Below, one piece after another: positions 38,505-47,941 of a DNA stretch of 64,000 nt. This DNA is from Rhodococcus sp. B7740 (GTDB lineage Bacteria; Actinomycetota; Actinomycetes; Mycobacteriales; Mycobacteriaceae). Both the position numbers and the translations under genes were made by a program. How positions within the stretch are numbered: position 1 is the stretch's first letter; each line of letters starts with the position of its first letter. Where the stretch lies: positions 1,612,001 to 1,676,000 of the forward strand of contig NZ_CP010797.1 in assembly GCF_000954115.1 (NCBI RefSeq), given 5' to 3'. The notes below the pieces were generated by a model. The model saw only the letters and a list, made by a program, of their open reading frames with translations. It was not told the origin of the DNA and did not search any database.

Positions 38505-38532
38505 AAAAGCGTCGCCCTAGGGCGACGCTTTT
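38505..38532. terminator. Second, bidirectional terminator between lsr2 and tRNA-Ala
   Basis: AAAAGCGTCGCCC and GGGCGACGCTTTT form a 13-bp stem with T runs on both strands. It can end lsr2 transcription rightward and tRNA-Ala transcription leftward. Confidence 0.88.
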
Positions 38533-38537
38533 CTGAT

Positions 38538-38567
38538 TCTCGGTGGAGCTTGTCTCTCGGTGGAGCT
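38538..38567. repeat. 13-bp duplication of the tRNA-Ala 3' end
   Basis: TCTCGGTGGAGCT occurs at 38538-38550 and again at 38555-38567, where TGGAGCT is the acceptor 3' end of the tRNA. Duplicated tRNA 3' ends can mark old integration sites, but there is no integrase or foreign DNA here. Confidence 0.5.
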
Positions 38568-38633
38568 AAGGGGACTCGAACCCCTGACCCCCACACTGCC
38601 AGTGTGGTGCGCTACCAGCTGCGCCATAGCCCC
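38561..38633 (-). tRNA. tRNA-Ala (anticodon GGC)
   Basis: The reverse strand folds as a 73-nt cloverleaf: acceptor GGGGCTA/TAGCTCC with the alanine identity pair G3:U70, D arm GCGCAGCTGGTAGCGC, anticodon arm CCACA-CTGGCAG-TGTGG (loop anticodon GGC), and T arm GGGGTTCGAGTCCCC. The 3' CCA is not encoded (CCG follows). Transcribed leftward towards the terminator at 38505-38532. Confidence 0.97.
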
Positions 38634-38760
38634 GAGTTACTGCGTGCTCCCGCTCATGCGGTTGCTCGAACGAAGTTACACCATCGGTCGCAGCAGCAAC
38701 AAATCACCTGGTGCAGCCGGTACCGAATCCTCGACGACCGGCCGCACGAACGCCCCGAGA

Positions 38761-39507
38761 TCAGTTGATCGACGCCAGCCATTCCGAGTCACCGAGCGCA
38801 TCGACAACCTGACCGTCGACGAGGACTCCTGGTGTTCCGCGGGCACCCGACGCCGCCAGCGCATCCCGTCCTGTGTTCGCATCCGCCACTGCCGTCTCGC
38901 GCTGCGCACCGTCGGAGATGCAGTCCGTCGCCAGATCGCTCGCTCCTGCGGATCGAGCGAGTTCTGCGAGTTCGGCATCGGTCCGGTCGGAGTCGCTGCC
39001 TTCTTCGGGGCGAAATTCCGGGTCGAACAGCCCGGCATGAAATGCGGAGTAGACCCGCGCGTTCTCCGTCGCTGCCACGCAGTGCGACGCCGCAACGGCA
39101 CGCGTCGAATAGTCACCGGACGCCGATTGTGGATCCAGGAAATTGACCAGGTGGTAATTCACCGAGACGACGCCGTCGTCGATTTTCTGAGCCAACTCCT
39201 GGCCGTGTTTCACTTCGAGGTCGCCGCAGAACGGGCACATCGGATCCTCGAAGACATCGATGACTCGCTGCGCTTCCGGACGCGACAGCTGAACCACCCC
39301 GTCACCCGGCAACGACAATTCGACCGCCGGATTCTTGACCGTTCCGTAGCCGTCGTTGCGTGGAGCGTCGCTTCCGCTCTGCCACATGATCGCCACCCCG
39401 ATGACGACCACAACTACGACGAATGCGATGCCGCCCAATACGTAGGTCATCGTGTTCGAGGTTGCCTCGGGTGTGTGTTTCGTACTGGATGTCTTCTTCT
39501 GGCTCAC
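38761..39507 (-). CDS. Membrane-anchored DsbA-like thiol oxidoreductase
   Basis: A 248-residue protein with a polar N-terminus, one transmembrane helix (about residues 21-42) and an extracytoplasmic thioredoxin-like domain. The redox motif is CPFC in FEDPMCPFCGDLEV, and TPGVLVDG holds the cis-Pro loop. It probably forms or isomerises disulfides in exported proteins. GTG 39507 begins MSQKKTSST. It is last in a pgm-MFS-dsbA-like unit, with a 10-bp gap to the MFS gene. A 127-bp gap to tRNA-Ala follows. Confidence 0.88.
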   Translation of the reverse strand: MSQKKTSSTKHTPEATSNTMTYVLGGIAFVVVVVVIGVAIMWQSGSDAPRNDGYGTVKNPAVELSLPGDGVVQLSRPEAQRVIDVFEDPMCPFCGDLEVKHGQELAQKIDDGVVSVNYHLVNFLDPQSASGDYSTRAVAASHCVAATENARVYSAFHAGLFDPEFRPEEGSDSDRTDAELAELARSAGASDLATDCISDGAQRETAVADANTGRDALAASGARGTPGVLVDGQVVDALGDSEWLASIN

Positions 39508-39517
39508 ACAGCGAATA

Positions 39518-40771
39518 CTACGGTTGCGTCGGTCGGGTGCGCTCGCGCCCGAGCGTGTCCGGAACTCGCGACCACCACAGTCCTGCCAGGAGAAGCAGCG
39601 CGCCCGTCACGGCGAATGCCGGACCGAACGAGACCTGTTCGACGATCATTCCAGCGACGATCGGACCGATGACCGCGCCGACATCGGATGCCATCTGGAA
39701 CGCGGCCAGCACGGGCCCACCGCGCGCCTTCGAGCCGATCACGTCCGCAACCGAGGCCTGCTGGGCGGGGCTCATCAGACCCGATCCGATTCCGGCGATC
39801 AGCGACACCACGAGAAACAGCACGGGATCGTGGACGTACCCCATCACGACGGTTCCCAGCCCGCACACCGCCAGCCCACCCACCATGAACGGCTTGCGTC
39901 CGCGCACGTCGGACAGGCGGCCTGCACTGGTGAGCACCAGGGCATTTCCCACTGCGAACACGGTCAGCGCGATACCGACGAACACCTCGGATCGCTGCAT
40001 CGCCTCGACGACGAACAACGGCACCAAGGCCACTCGAACACCGAACACTGCCCACCCGTTGGCGAAATTCGACGCCAACGCAGCCCGATACGACGGGATC
40101 CGCAGCGCGGCGAGCAACGACATCGTGGGTGGTGCCGAGCCTTTCTCCGGCTTGACGAGGTCGGAGTTGCCCAGGGTGAAGTACACGACGGCCGCCGCGA
40201 TCACGAGCGCTACGGCATAGATCACGAACGGCACCCGCAGCCCGAATCCGACGAGAGCGCCGCCGACGAGCGGACCGCCGATGGTTCCCAGCAGGAACGC
40301 GGTCGCATAGAGGCCGGAGATGCGGCCCCGACTGGTCGCAGGGCTGATCCTGATCAGCAATCCCAGTGCCGACACCGAGAACATCGTCGAGCCGATGCCG
40401 CCGAGTCCTCGAAACACCAACAGCTGCCAGTACGTCTGAGCCAGCGCGCAGGCACCGGTGGACACCGCAACGATGAGTAGTCCGATCAGGTACACGGGCC
40501 GCTCGCCGAGCCGCTGCACCAGAGCACCACTGGCGGGCGCGAACAGCAACCGCATGAGAGCGAACGCACTGATGACCGCCGACGCCGCCGTGTATCCGAC
40601 GCCGAATTCCCGGGCGAACTGCGGCAGAGCGGGCGCGACGATACCGAATCCGAGCGCGATGACGAACGCCGCCGATACCAGTACCCAGATCTCCGGTGGG
40701 AGCTTGCCTCCGGGTCTGAATGCGGGCTCGGGAGCCGAACTGTCGTGGTCGGATGGAGGTGAGTCGGTCAC
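39518..40771 (-). CDS. Major facilitator superfamily transporter (drug exporter type)
   Basis: A 417-residue MFS protein with about 12 predicted helices. The loop 2-3 motif reads [16 protein letters not shown], and the equivalent loop of the second half is [16 protein letters not shown]. Overall pattern is that of DHA1-type proton antiporters; substrate unknown. GTG 40771 overlaps the pgm stop by 4 bp (GTGA), so it is translationally coupled to pgm, with no obvious metabolic reason. Confidence 0.88.
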   Translation of the reverse strand: MTDSPPSDHDSSAPEPAFRPGGKLPPEIWVLVSAAFVIALGFGIVAPALPQFAREFGVGYTAASAVISAFALMRLLFAPASGALVQRLGERPVYLIGLLIVAVSTGACALAQTYWQLLVFRGLGGIGSTMFSVSALGLLIRISPATSRGRISGLYATAFLLGTIGGPLVGGALVGFGLRVPFVIYAVALVIAAAVVYFTLGNSDLVKPEKGSAPPTMSLLAALRIPSYRAALASNFANGWAVFGVRVALVPLFVVEAMQRSEVFVGIALTVFAVGNALVLTSAGRLSDVRGRKPFMVGGLAVCGLGTVVMGYVHDPVLFLVVSLIAGIGSGLMSPAQQASVADVIGSKARGGPVLAAFQMASDVGAVIGPIVAGMIVEQVSFGPAFAVTGALLLLAGLWWSRVPDTLGRERTRPTQP

Positions 40772-42408
40772 GAGCTCTCGAGTGCGGAGGACACCAGCTC
40801 ACGTGCGGCGGCTTGAACCCGGGCCAGATGGTCCTCGCCCTGGAACGACTCCGCGTAGATCTTGTACACGTCCTCGGTTCCGGACGGGCGCGCAGCGAAC
40901 CAGGCGCTCTCCGTCGTCACTTTCAGGCCACCGAGGGCCGCTCCGTTGCCGGGAGCCTCGGTCAGCGTTGCCGTGATCGGTTCGCCCGCCAGCTCGGTGG
41001 CGGTGATCTGATCGGGCGACAGCTCGGCGAGAACGGCCTTCTGCTCGCGGGTGGCAGGTGCATCGACGCGGGCATACGTCGGATCGCCGAACTTCGCGGT
41101 GAACTCGGCGTAGCGCTGCGACGGCGTGGATCCGGTGACAGCGGTGATCTCGGATGCCAGCAAAGCCAGCACGATTCCGTCCTTGTCGGTGGTCCAGACG
41201 CGGCCGTTGTGTCGGAGGAACGACGCTCCGGCGCTCTCCTCACCGCCGAATCCGAGCTCGCCTGCGAGCAGACCGGGGACGAACCATTTGAAACCGACCG
41301 GCACCTCGAGCAGACGACGGCCGAGACCCGAGACGACCCGGTCGATCATCGACGAGCTCACCAACGTCTTGCCCACTGCCGCCGTGGGCGACCAATCGGG
41401 TCGGTGGGTGAACAGGTATTCGATGGCGACGGCGAGAAAGTGATTGGGGTTGAGCAGGCCACCGTCGGGAGTGACGATGCCGTGTCGATCGGAGTCGGCA
41501 TCGTTGCCCGTCGAGATGTCGAACCGATCGCGGGCAGCGATGAGCGAGGCCATCGCGTTCGGCGACGAGCAGTCCATCCTGATCTTGCCGTCGGTATCGA
41601 GAGTCATGAAGCGGAATGTGCCGTCCACCAACGGGTTCACCACGGTCAGGTCGAGATTGTGCCGCTCGGCGATGGCATCCCAGTAATCGACACTCGCTCC
41701 ACCCAACGGATCTGCTCCGATGCGCACTCCGGCCGCGCGGATCGCGTCGAGATCGAGCACGTTCGGTAGGTCGTCCACGTAGGTGCCGAGGAAGTCGTAG
41801 CGAGAGACGCTCCCCGCGAACGCCTGGGCCAGGGTCACCCGCTTGATGCCCGAAATGCCATCGCGCAGAAGCTCGTTGGCGCGAGCGGCAATGACCGATG
41901 TGGCATCGCTGTCGGCCGGACCACCGTGCGGAGGGTTGTACTTGAATCCGCCGTCCCGCGGCGGATTGTGCGAGGGAGTCACCACGATGCCGTCGGCCTT
42001 CGCCGACGGGCCGGACTCGTTGTGGCGAAGAATTGCGTGGCTGATGGCGGGGGTGGGCGTGTACCGATCGCCCGAATCGACCAGTACGTCGACACCGTTG
42101 GCAGCCAACACTTCCAACGCCGTCGTCCAGGCGGGTTCGGACAGAGCGTGAGTGTCCCGACCGATGAACAGCGGGCCGGTGATGCCCTGTGCGGACCGGT
42201 ACTCCACGATCGCCTGCGTCGTCGCCACGATGTGCGCCTCGTTGAACGCCGAGTCCAGACTGGACCCTCGATGTCCGGAGGTGCCGAACACCACCTGCTG
42301 ACTCGGTTCCGACACATCGGGAACCCGCGAGTAGTACGCGGTCACGAGCTGCGAAAGATCCACCAGATCCTCCGGCAGTGCAGTGGTTCCAGCTCTCTCG
42401 TGCGCCAC
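40768..42408 (-). CDS. pgm: Phosphoglucomutase, alpha-D-glucose-specific
   Basis: A 546-residue phosphohexomutase. The phosphoserine loop is [13 protein letters not shown], metal-binding segment [13 protein letters not shown], sugar loop [11 protein letters not shown] and phosphate-binding [12 protein letters not shown]. It interconverts glucose-1-P and glucose-6-P, feeding glycogen, MGLP and trehalose synthesis. GTG 42408 has GAGGAGG six bases upstream; the frame continues far upstream antisense to the lipid operon and is not coding there. Homologue of pgmA (Rv3068c). Confidence 0.96.
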   Translation of the reverse strand: MAHERAGTTALPEDLVDLSQLVTAYYSRVPDVSEPSQQVVFGTSGHRGSSLDSAFNEAHIVATTQAIVEYRSAQGITGPLFIGRDTHALSEPAWTTALEVLAANGVDVLVDSGDRYTPTPAISHAILRHNESGPSAKADGIVVTPSHNPPRDGGFKYNPPHGGPADSDATSVIAARANELLRDGISGIKRVTLAQAFAGSVSRYDFLGTYVDDLPNVLDLDAIRAAGVRIGADPLGGASVDYWDAIAERHNLDLTVVNPLVDGTFRFMTLDTDGKIRMDCSSPNAMASLIAARDRFDISTGNDADSDRHGIVTPDGGLLNPNHFLAVAIEYLFTHRPDWSPTAAVGKTLVSSSMIDRVVSGLGRRLLEVPVGFKWFVPGLLAGELGFGGEESAGASFLRHNGRVWTTDKDGIVLALLASEITAVTGSTPSQRYAEFTAKFGDPTYARVDAPATREQKAVLAELSPDQITATELAGEPITATLTEAPGNGAALGGLKVTTESAWFAARPSGTEDVYKIYAESFQGEDHLARVQAAARELVSSALESS

Positions 42409-42479
42409 GATGCGCCTCCTCGTTGATCGACGAAACCGAACTTCTCGACCAACCCTAGCGCCGCCCCCGCACCCGTGAG

Positions 42480-43271
42480 CTACTTGCTGTGCTGCTTCGG
42501 TGGCCGCGGGAGGAAATAGCTCGTTCGCTGCTGGTATTCGCGATACCCCGGTCGCTTCTCCATGCTGCGCTCGAGCAACCGTGCACCGGTGGCGAACACC
42601 AGGAAGTATGTCATCGCGATGGGCGAGAGAAGCGTGAACACCCCGGGCCACGCCGACGCCGAGACGAGGAACAGTCCCCACCAGACCGCCGAGTCGCCGA
42701 AGTAGTTGGGGTGCCGCGTCCAGGCCCAAAGACCCCGGTCCATGATCCGGCCCTTGTTCGAGGAGTCGGCCTTGAAGGCTTTCAACTGCGCATCGCCCAC
42801 TGCCTCGAACGTCCATCCGAGAATCCAGACCAGTACTCCGAGCACGACGACCGGCAGAACGGATCCGTGTGCGACAGCGGATACCTGCAGCGGCAGGGAC
42901 ACGAACCACAATGCAACCGCCTGCGTCAGGTAGATCTTCCGCAGGGCGTACAGGGTTTCGTTACCGGGGGCCTTGGCGAGCATCTCGGTGTAGCGCGGAT
43001 CTTCGCCGTGCCCGCGCGAGCGTCGAAAGACGTGCACGGCAAGGCGAAGCCCCCACACACCGACCAGGACGAGCAGTAGTAGGCGACGCCACAGTTCACC
43101 TGTTCCGGTCGCAGCCGAGATCGAGGCGATCAGAACGAATCCGCCGCCCCACGTCACGTCCACGACGTTGTGGCGTCCGATACGCGCCCCGATGAGGGCG
43201 GTGACGATCATCAGGACAGCGGTACCGCCGAGGCTCGCCAGCGATACGGTCAGGAAGTCGGACCAGTTCAC
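42480..43271 (-). CDS. DUF1295 membrane protein (steroid 5-alpha-reductase C-terminal fold), Rv0446c-like
   Basis: A 263-residue polytopic protein with about seven helices. The C-terminal half carries [15 protein letters not shown] and the ending [19 protein letters not shown], the NADPH/ICMT-like signature of DUF1295 proteins. GTG 43271 overlaps the upstream cyclopropane-synthase stop by 4 bp (GTGA). It is the last gene of the six-gene operon, in the same relative position as Rv0446c next to ufaA1. A reductase or methyltransferase acting on membrane lipid is inferred from fold and company. Confidence 0.88.
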   Translation of the reverse strand: MNWSDFLTVSLASLGGTAVLMIVTALIGARIGRHNVVDVTWGGGFVLIASISAATGTGELWRRLLLLVLVGVWGLRLAVHVFRRSRGHGEDPRYTEMLAKAPGNETLYALRKIYLTQAVALWFVSLPLQVSAVAHGSVLPVVVLGVLVWILGWTFEAVGDAQLKAFKADSSNKGRIMDRGLWAWTRHPNYFGDSAVWWGLFLVSASAWPGVFTLLSPIAMTYFLVFATGARLLERSMEKRPGYREYQQRTSYFLPRPPKQHSK

Positions 43272-44593
43272 CGCGGGCACACCCACACCGGTCGAACCGG
43301 TTCCATCTCGGACGGTCCGCTCCCGGACCGGACCGCCAGAATCTGATCGACGCCCATCCTGTTGTCCCGGAACGCCATTCCACCGCCGATCAGGTACAGC
43401 CGCCACACGCGAGCGACCTCCTCCCCGACCATCGCCACCACGTCGTCGAAGCGTGCCTCGAAGCGCTCGGTCCAGACGTCGACGGTCCGCACGTAATGCT
43501 CCCGGAGGGCGTGGACGTCGCGAACCTCCAGTCCGGCCTCCTCGATCATCGCGACGGTCCGCCCGACCGGGCGCATGTACATGTCCGGCGCGATGAACGA
43601 TTCGATGAATGCTCCGCCGCCGGGGTTGTCGCCTTCCCTCCGCGACATCTGTTGGATCAGCACGCGGCCGCCGGGCTTGACGTTGGTATGCAGGGCGGCG
43701 GTGTAGGTCGGGTAATTGGCCTCCCCCACATGCTCACCCATCTCGATCGACGCCACCGCGTCGAAGGGCCCGTCCGGAATCTCTCGATAATCCTGGATTC
43801 GGATCTCGACGCGGTCCTGCAGTCCTCGGTCGGCGATGCGCTTGTCGATGAAGGCCTTCTGCTCCCGGGAGATCGTCACTCCGACGACCTTCGCCCCGTA
43901 CTCCTGTGCCGCGTGCAGGCTCAGGGATCCCCAGCCGCAACCGACGTCGAGAAAGCGTTGCCCTACGCGCTTGTCGAGGCCGATCTTTCGACATACGAGG
44001 TCGAGTTTGTCGCGCTGAGCGTCGTCGAGGGTGTAATCCGGCGAATCCGAGGTCCAGTAAGCCGACGAGTACGCCATGTGCGAATCGAGGACCAACTCGT
44101 AGAAGTCGTTCGACAGGTCGTAGTGGTGACTGATCGCAGCGCGGTCGCGGAGCACCGAGTGCAGCCGCCCCTTCACCGAGGCCTGCGACACGGGCGGCGG
44201 CAGCGGACGGCCGAACACCCCGAGATCCTTGGCCAGTTTCGCCAACCGTAGTAGCGAGGCCGGCCCCGGACGGATCGCCGAGAGTCGACGCTCACGCACC
44301 ACACCCCAGACGTGATCGAGAGCCGCGGCGAGATCGCCGTCGACGTCCAACTCGCCGGTGACGTATGCCTGCGCAGCACCGAGTTCACCGGGGCTCCACA
44401 GCAATCGCCGAAGAGCGCTCGGACTGCGCAACAGCACCCTCGGTGCCGAGGCATCGCCTGCAACGGACCCGTCCCACGCCTGCAGCCGAACGGGAAGCGG
44501 ACCACCCACCAGGGGTTCCACCAACTCGGCAATTCGATGCGCGACGCCGACTCGTCGATCGGTCCGGTCCACGGAGAGTGTCGAGGTGGTCAT
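43268..44593 (-). CDS. Cyclopropane-fatty-acyl-phospholipid synthase family methyltransferase, second copy
   Basis: A 441-residue SAM-dependent CFA-synthase homologue. Signature segments: ISHHYDLSNDFYELVLD, the SAM site FLDVGCGWGSLSLHAAQ, VASIEMGEHVGE and YLIGGGMAFRDNRMGVDQ. The enzyme adds a methylene or methyl group across acyl double bonds. It is clearly diverged from the upstream paralogue, so this is not a recent tandem copy. ATG 44593 overlaps the previous stop (ATGA), and its own stop overlaps the DUF1295 start. Confidence 0.93.
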   Translation of the reverse strand: MTTSTLSVDRTDRRVGVAHRIAELVEPLVGGPLPVRLQAWDGSVAGDASAPRVLLRSPSALRRLLWSPGELGAAQAYVTGELDVDGDLAAALDHVWGVVRERRLSAIRPGPASLLRLAKLAKDLGVFGRPLPPPVSQASVKGRLHSVLRDRAAISHHYDLSNDFYELVLDSHMAYSSAYWTSDSPDYTLDDAQRDKLDLVCRKIGLDKRVGQRFLDVGCGWGSLSLHAAQEYGAKVVGVTISREQKAFIDKRIADRGLQDRVEIRIQDYREIPDGPFDAVASIEMGEHVGEANYPTYTAALHTNVKPGGRVLIQQMSRREGDNPGGGAFIESFIAPDMYMRPVGRTVAMIEEAGLEVRDVHALREHYVRTVDVWTERFEARFDDVVAMVGEEVARVWRLYLIGGGMAFRDNRMGVDQILAVRSGSGPSEMEPVRPVWVCPR

Positions 44594-45903
44594 CGGTTGT
44601 CCCTTCGGTCGAGCACGATCTGTTGAACATCGAGGTACCCGGATCGAAACCCGGCCTCCGAGTAGCACAGGTAGAAGTGCCACATCCGTGCGAACACCTC
44701 GTCGAAACCGAGCTGCTCTGCCTCGCTGCGGTATTCGCGGAAACGCCTGTCCCACAGCGCTAGGGTTCGCGCATAGTGATCACCCATGGACAGTCGCTCC
44801 CGTACCCGAAGCGAGGTGCTCTGCTCGGTGACCTCTTCGATGGCTCGCACCGACGGCAGGAACCCGCCGGGAAAGATGTACTTGTGTACCCAGGTGTACG
44901 TGTTTCGAGTAGCCAGCATTCGGTCGTGCGGCATCGTGATGGCCTGCAGGGCAACTCGCCCACCCGGCGCGAGCAACGAGTCGATCGTCTCGAAATACGT
45001 TGCCCAGTACTGATGCCCGACGGCCTCGATCATCTCGACCGACACGATCGCGTCGTACTCGCCGTCGACCAAGCGGTAGTCGAGAAGATCGATCCGAATT
45101 CTGTCCGCGTAACCGGCAGCGGCACAGCGCTTACGCGCCAGCTCCTGCTGTTCGGTCGACAGTGTCACCGACCGTACTGTCGCACCACGAGCCGCCGCAC
45201 GAATGGCCAGCTCGCCCCATCCTGTGCCGATCTCGAGCACTCTGGTTCCTTCTCCGACGCCCGCGCGGTCGAGTAGCCGATCGATCTTGCGGCGCTGAGC
45301 GTCGGCGAGCTCCGCACTGTCGTCTCCGCTTCCCGATTCGGAGAACAGCGCACTCGAGTAGGTCATCGTCTCGTCGAGGAAGAGCTCGAAGAGATCGTTC
45401 GACAAGTCGTAGTGGCGCGAGATGTTCGATCGCGTGTTCTTGGTCGTATTACGCTCGCTCCGTGGGGGTTTCGGGATGTACAACCCCCGGAGCCGCTGCA
45501 GCGACTTGGGAATCAGCGACGCCATTCGCCGGGCGAAGACCTCGAGCACAGCAGTGAGGTCCTCGGCATCCCAGTCACCGGCCATGTATGCCTCACCGAA
45601 TCCGATGAGTCCGCTGTCCCCGACCCGTGCGGCGAAGTTGTGTGGCCGATGGACGGTCATCAACGGTGCCTCGGCCGAACCGGCACCGATCACCTCGCCG
45701 TCGGGCATCGCGACCCGAACCTGCAGGCGTGCCACCGCACGGCGAAAGAGAAAGTCGGCCACGGGTGCGGCCACCGCAACCTTTGCACCACCGGGAACAT
45801 GGGCGATCTGGGGCCAGACCTGCGGATCGACCAGCGGGCTCGGACCACCGATGGAACCACCGACCGGGTTCGACACCGAATTGGATTTCGACACAGTAGT
45901 CAT
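44590..45903 (-). CDS. ufaA1: UfaA1-type cyclopropane-fatty-acyl-phospholipid synthase
   Basis: A 437-residue CFA-family methyltransferase close to Rv0447c as I recall it. Shared segments: GLIGFGEAYMAGDWDAEDLT, ISRHYDLSNDLFELFLDET, the SAM motif VLEIGTGWGELAIRAAARG, VSVEMIEAVGHQYW and RMWHFYLCYSEAGFRSGYLD. Such enzymes methylate oleoyl chains of phospholipids, in the tuberculostearic or cyclopropane routes. ATG 45903 overlaps the DUF1365 stop and its stop overlaps the second synthase. A larger open frame upstream is not coding. Confidence 0.93.
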   Translation of the reverse strand: MTTVSKSNSVSNPVGGSIGGPSPLVDPQVWPQIAHVPGGAKVAVAAPVADFLFRRAVARLQVRVAMPDGEVIGAGSAEAPLMTVHRPHNFAARVGDSGLIGFGEAYMAGDWDAEDLTAVLEVFARRMASLIPKSLQRLRGLYIPKPPRSERNTTKNTRSNISRHYDLSNDLFELFLDETMTYSSALFSESGSGDDSAELADAQRRKIDRLLDRAGVGEGTRVLEIGTGWGELAIRAAARGATVRSVTLSTEQQELARKRCAAAGYADRIRIDLLDYRLVDGEYDAIVSVEMIEAVGHQYWATYFETIDSLLAPGGRVALQAITMPHDRMLATRNTYTWVHKYIFPGGFLPSVRAIEEVTEQSTSLRVRERLSMGDHYARTLALWDRRFREYRSEAEQLGFDEVFARMWHFYLCYSEAGFRSGYLDVQQIVLDRRDNR

Positions 45904-46679
45904 CTGTTGGCCCCTTGCTTCTGGGATCTTCGTGCCCCGGGAGGGGCAGGTTTCTGCACGATCTTCAGCCCCCGCGCCCAGAGCCGAATCCCTTGCCATC
46001 GGATCTGTACCACCACCCGTAGCGGCGCAATCGGGATCTCGACTGCAGTGCGAAGAATCGACTGCGTCGTCACTTCTCGTCGGCGGCCGTCGACGGTCGC
46101 CACGAACGGGGGCTGACCGGCACGTTCGAGGACGATCGAGAGCCGAAGCGCGGCGTCCGGCTCGGGTAGCAGCATGGAGTATTCGCCGTCGACGTCGTTG
46201 AACGGAGAGACGTAGAACTCCTTGGTCGTACGGGCCGCGCCGCGATGATCGGTGTGCACCAGGTACCGGTATCGCTCACCGTAGGTGTTGTGCACCTCGG
46301 CGACGACGCAGCGGAGCTCTCCGTCGTTGTCGTGACACCAGTACACACTCAGTGGGTTGAAGGTGTGACCGAACACCCGTGCGCTCGCCAACATCGTGAT
46401 CCGTCCGCCGCCGAGATCGATACCGTTCTCCGCCAGGAACGCATCGACGTTCTGGCGAAGACTGGCGTCGGGGTCACCGAGGTGGTCCCGGGAGTCGAAC
46501 GAGGCCAGTGGTCGCAGTATCCGGGGCAACTCGGGAAGCGCGTCGAGGTCGACGAACCAGCTGTAGCTCCGGTACGAGAACGTGTTTCGAATCGGCGCGC
46601 GCCGAACGTGGTCGATTCGAGTGCGATACAGAGCCGCCCCGTGCGCGCGGGTGGCCGGCAGAAGAGACGTCAGAGCCAC
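45900..46679 (-). CDS. DUF1365 protein (Rv0448c-like)
   Basis: A 259-residue DUF1365 protein. Conserved landmarks: HVRRAPIRNTFSYRSYSWFV, MLASARVFGHTFNPLSVYWC and KEFYVSPFNDVDGEYSM. The biochemical role is not established; it is nearly always linked to an FAD amine-oxidase-like gene and a CFA synthase, as here. GTG 46679 overlaps the FAD gene stop by 10 bp. The same frame stays open to 48092, but upstream of 46679 it is antisense or out of frame to real genes. Confidence 0.9.
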   Translation of the reverse strand: MALTSLLPATRAHGAALYRTRIDHVRRAPIRNTFSYRSYSWFVDLDALPELPRILRPLASFDSRDHLGDPDASLRQNVDAFLAENGIDLGGGRITMLASARVFGHTFNPLSVYWCHDNDGELRCVVAEVHNTYGERYRYLVHTDHRGAARTTKEFYVSPFNDVDGEYSMLLPEPDAALRLSIVLERAGQPPFVATVDGRRREVTTQSILRTAVEIPIAPLRVVVQIRWQGIRLWARGLKIVQKPAPPGARRSQKQGANR

Positions 46680-47941
46680 GTGGCACCCACCCGTTGCGCG
46701 GCCCGCGCACCCGAGAGCGCACCGTCCTCGTGAAATCCCCAGCCGTGGTAGGCACCGGCGAATGCCACGGTGTCGGTGTCCAATTCGGGAAGTCGACGCT
46801 GCGCTGCAACCGATTCCGGCGTGTACTGCGGGTGTTCGTAGGTCATCTCGTCCAGCACCCGACCCGGGTCGATACGATCCGCTCCACCGAGGGTGACCAG
46901 CATTCTGCGATCGGTCTCCCCCAGGCGTTGCAACCTGGTCAGGTCGTAGCTGACCAGCACCCGGTCGGGTTTGGCCGCGCACGACGGGAGGTGATAGTTC
47001 CACGACGCTCGCGCCCTCGTGTTCTTCGGCAGTACCGACGAATCTGTGTGCAGTTGCGTGTGATTGGTCGAGTACGGCATCGCTCCCAGGATGCTGTGCT
47101 CGAGCGCAGTCGGTTCTGCGAGCATCTTCAGCGCGGCACCGGGGTGTACCGCGATCACGGCAGCGTCGAACGTACGCAGGTCGTCGCGGGCGTCTCGGAT
47201 CTGCACGCAGTCCTCGGACCTGTAGACCGCGTGCACGGGGGTATCGAGCAACACCTCGTCGATGTGCCGAGCAACCCGGCGAACGTATTCGATGGATCCA
47301 CCGGTGACGGTGCGCCAGGTGGGAGAGCCGGTGACGGTGAGCATCCCGTGGTGCCGAAGAAAGGTGAAAAGGTAGCGAGCCGGGTACGCGAGAGCAGTGT
47401 CCGGATTGCAGGACCACACCGCGGACACCAGCGGCGTCATGAAGTGTGCTTCGAAGTACGCCGAGAACGAGTGCTCTGCGAGAAACTGCGCGAGAGTCGT
47501 CTCGGACTCCACCGGTTCGGAACTGTCCAGCAGTTCGTTGGCCAGGCGATGAAAACGCTTGACGTCGAGCAGCATCGAGACGAATCGCGGCTTGAACACC
47601 GCTGTGCGTTGCGCGAGGATTCCGCGCATGCCCTGGCCGCCCGAGTATTCGAGGCCGCACCCGTCGCACCGCACGGACATGCTCATGTCCGAATCCTGAG
47701 TAGGCACCTCGAGCTCGTCGAACAGTCGAAGCAGCGTCGGATACGTCCGGTCGTTGTGCACGATGAACCCGGTGTCGACGCCGATGCGGCCATCGGGTCC
47801 GTCCACGTAGTGGGTGTCCGCATGGCCGCCGAGACGGGAGTCCGCCTCGTACAACGTCACCGACGACGTCGACGAGAGCGCGTACGCCGCCGTCAGACCG
47901 GCAACACCGCTCCCCACCACCGCGACCCGGCGCCGCGTCAC
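46670..47941 (-). CDS. FAD-dependent amine oxidase-like protein (Rv0449c-like)
   Basis: A 423-residue flavoprotein. The dinucleotide-binding motif VAVVGSGVAGLTAAYAL starts at residue 6, then YEADSRLGGHADTH, and GFIVHNDRTYPTLLRLFDEL and PLVSAVWSCNPDTALAYPARY typical of this subfamily. The C-terminal FAD contact is AYHGWGFHEDG. In other bacteria relatives accompany CFA-type synthases in lipid remodelling, including furan fatty acid routes. GTG 47941 overlaps the upstream hydrolase stop (GTGA). Substrate inferred to be a modified acyl chain. Confidence 0.92.
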   Translation of the reverse strand: MTRRRVAVVGSGVAGLTAAYALSSTSSVTLYEADSRLGGHADTHYVDGPDGRIGVDTGFIVHNDRTYPTLLRLFDELEVPTQDSDMSMSVRCDGCGLEYSGGQGMRGILAQRTAVFKPRFVSMLLDVKRFHRLANELLDSSEPVESETTLAQFLAEHSFSAYFEAHFMTPLVSAVWSCNPDTALAYPARYLFTFLRHHGMLTVTGSPTWRTVTGGSIEYVRRVARHIDEVLLDTPVHAVYRSEDCVQIRDARDDLRTFDAAVIAVHPGAALKMLAEPTALEHSILGAMPYSTNHTQLHTDSSVLPKNTRARASWNYHLPSCAAKPDRVLVSYDLTRLQRLGETDRRMLVTLGGADRIDPGRVLDEMTYEHPQYTPESVAAQRRLPELDTDTVAFAGAYHGWGFHEDGALSGARAAQRVGATWL

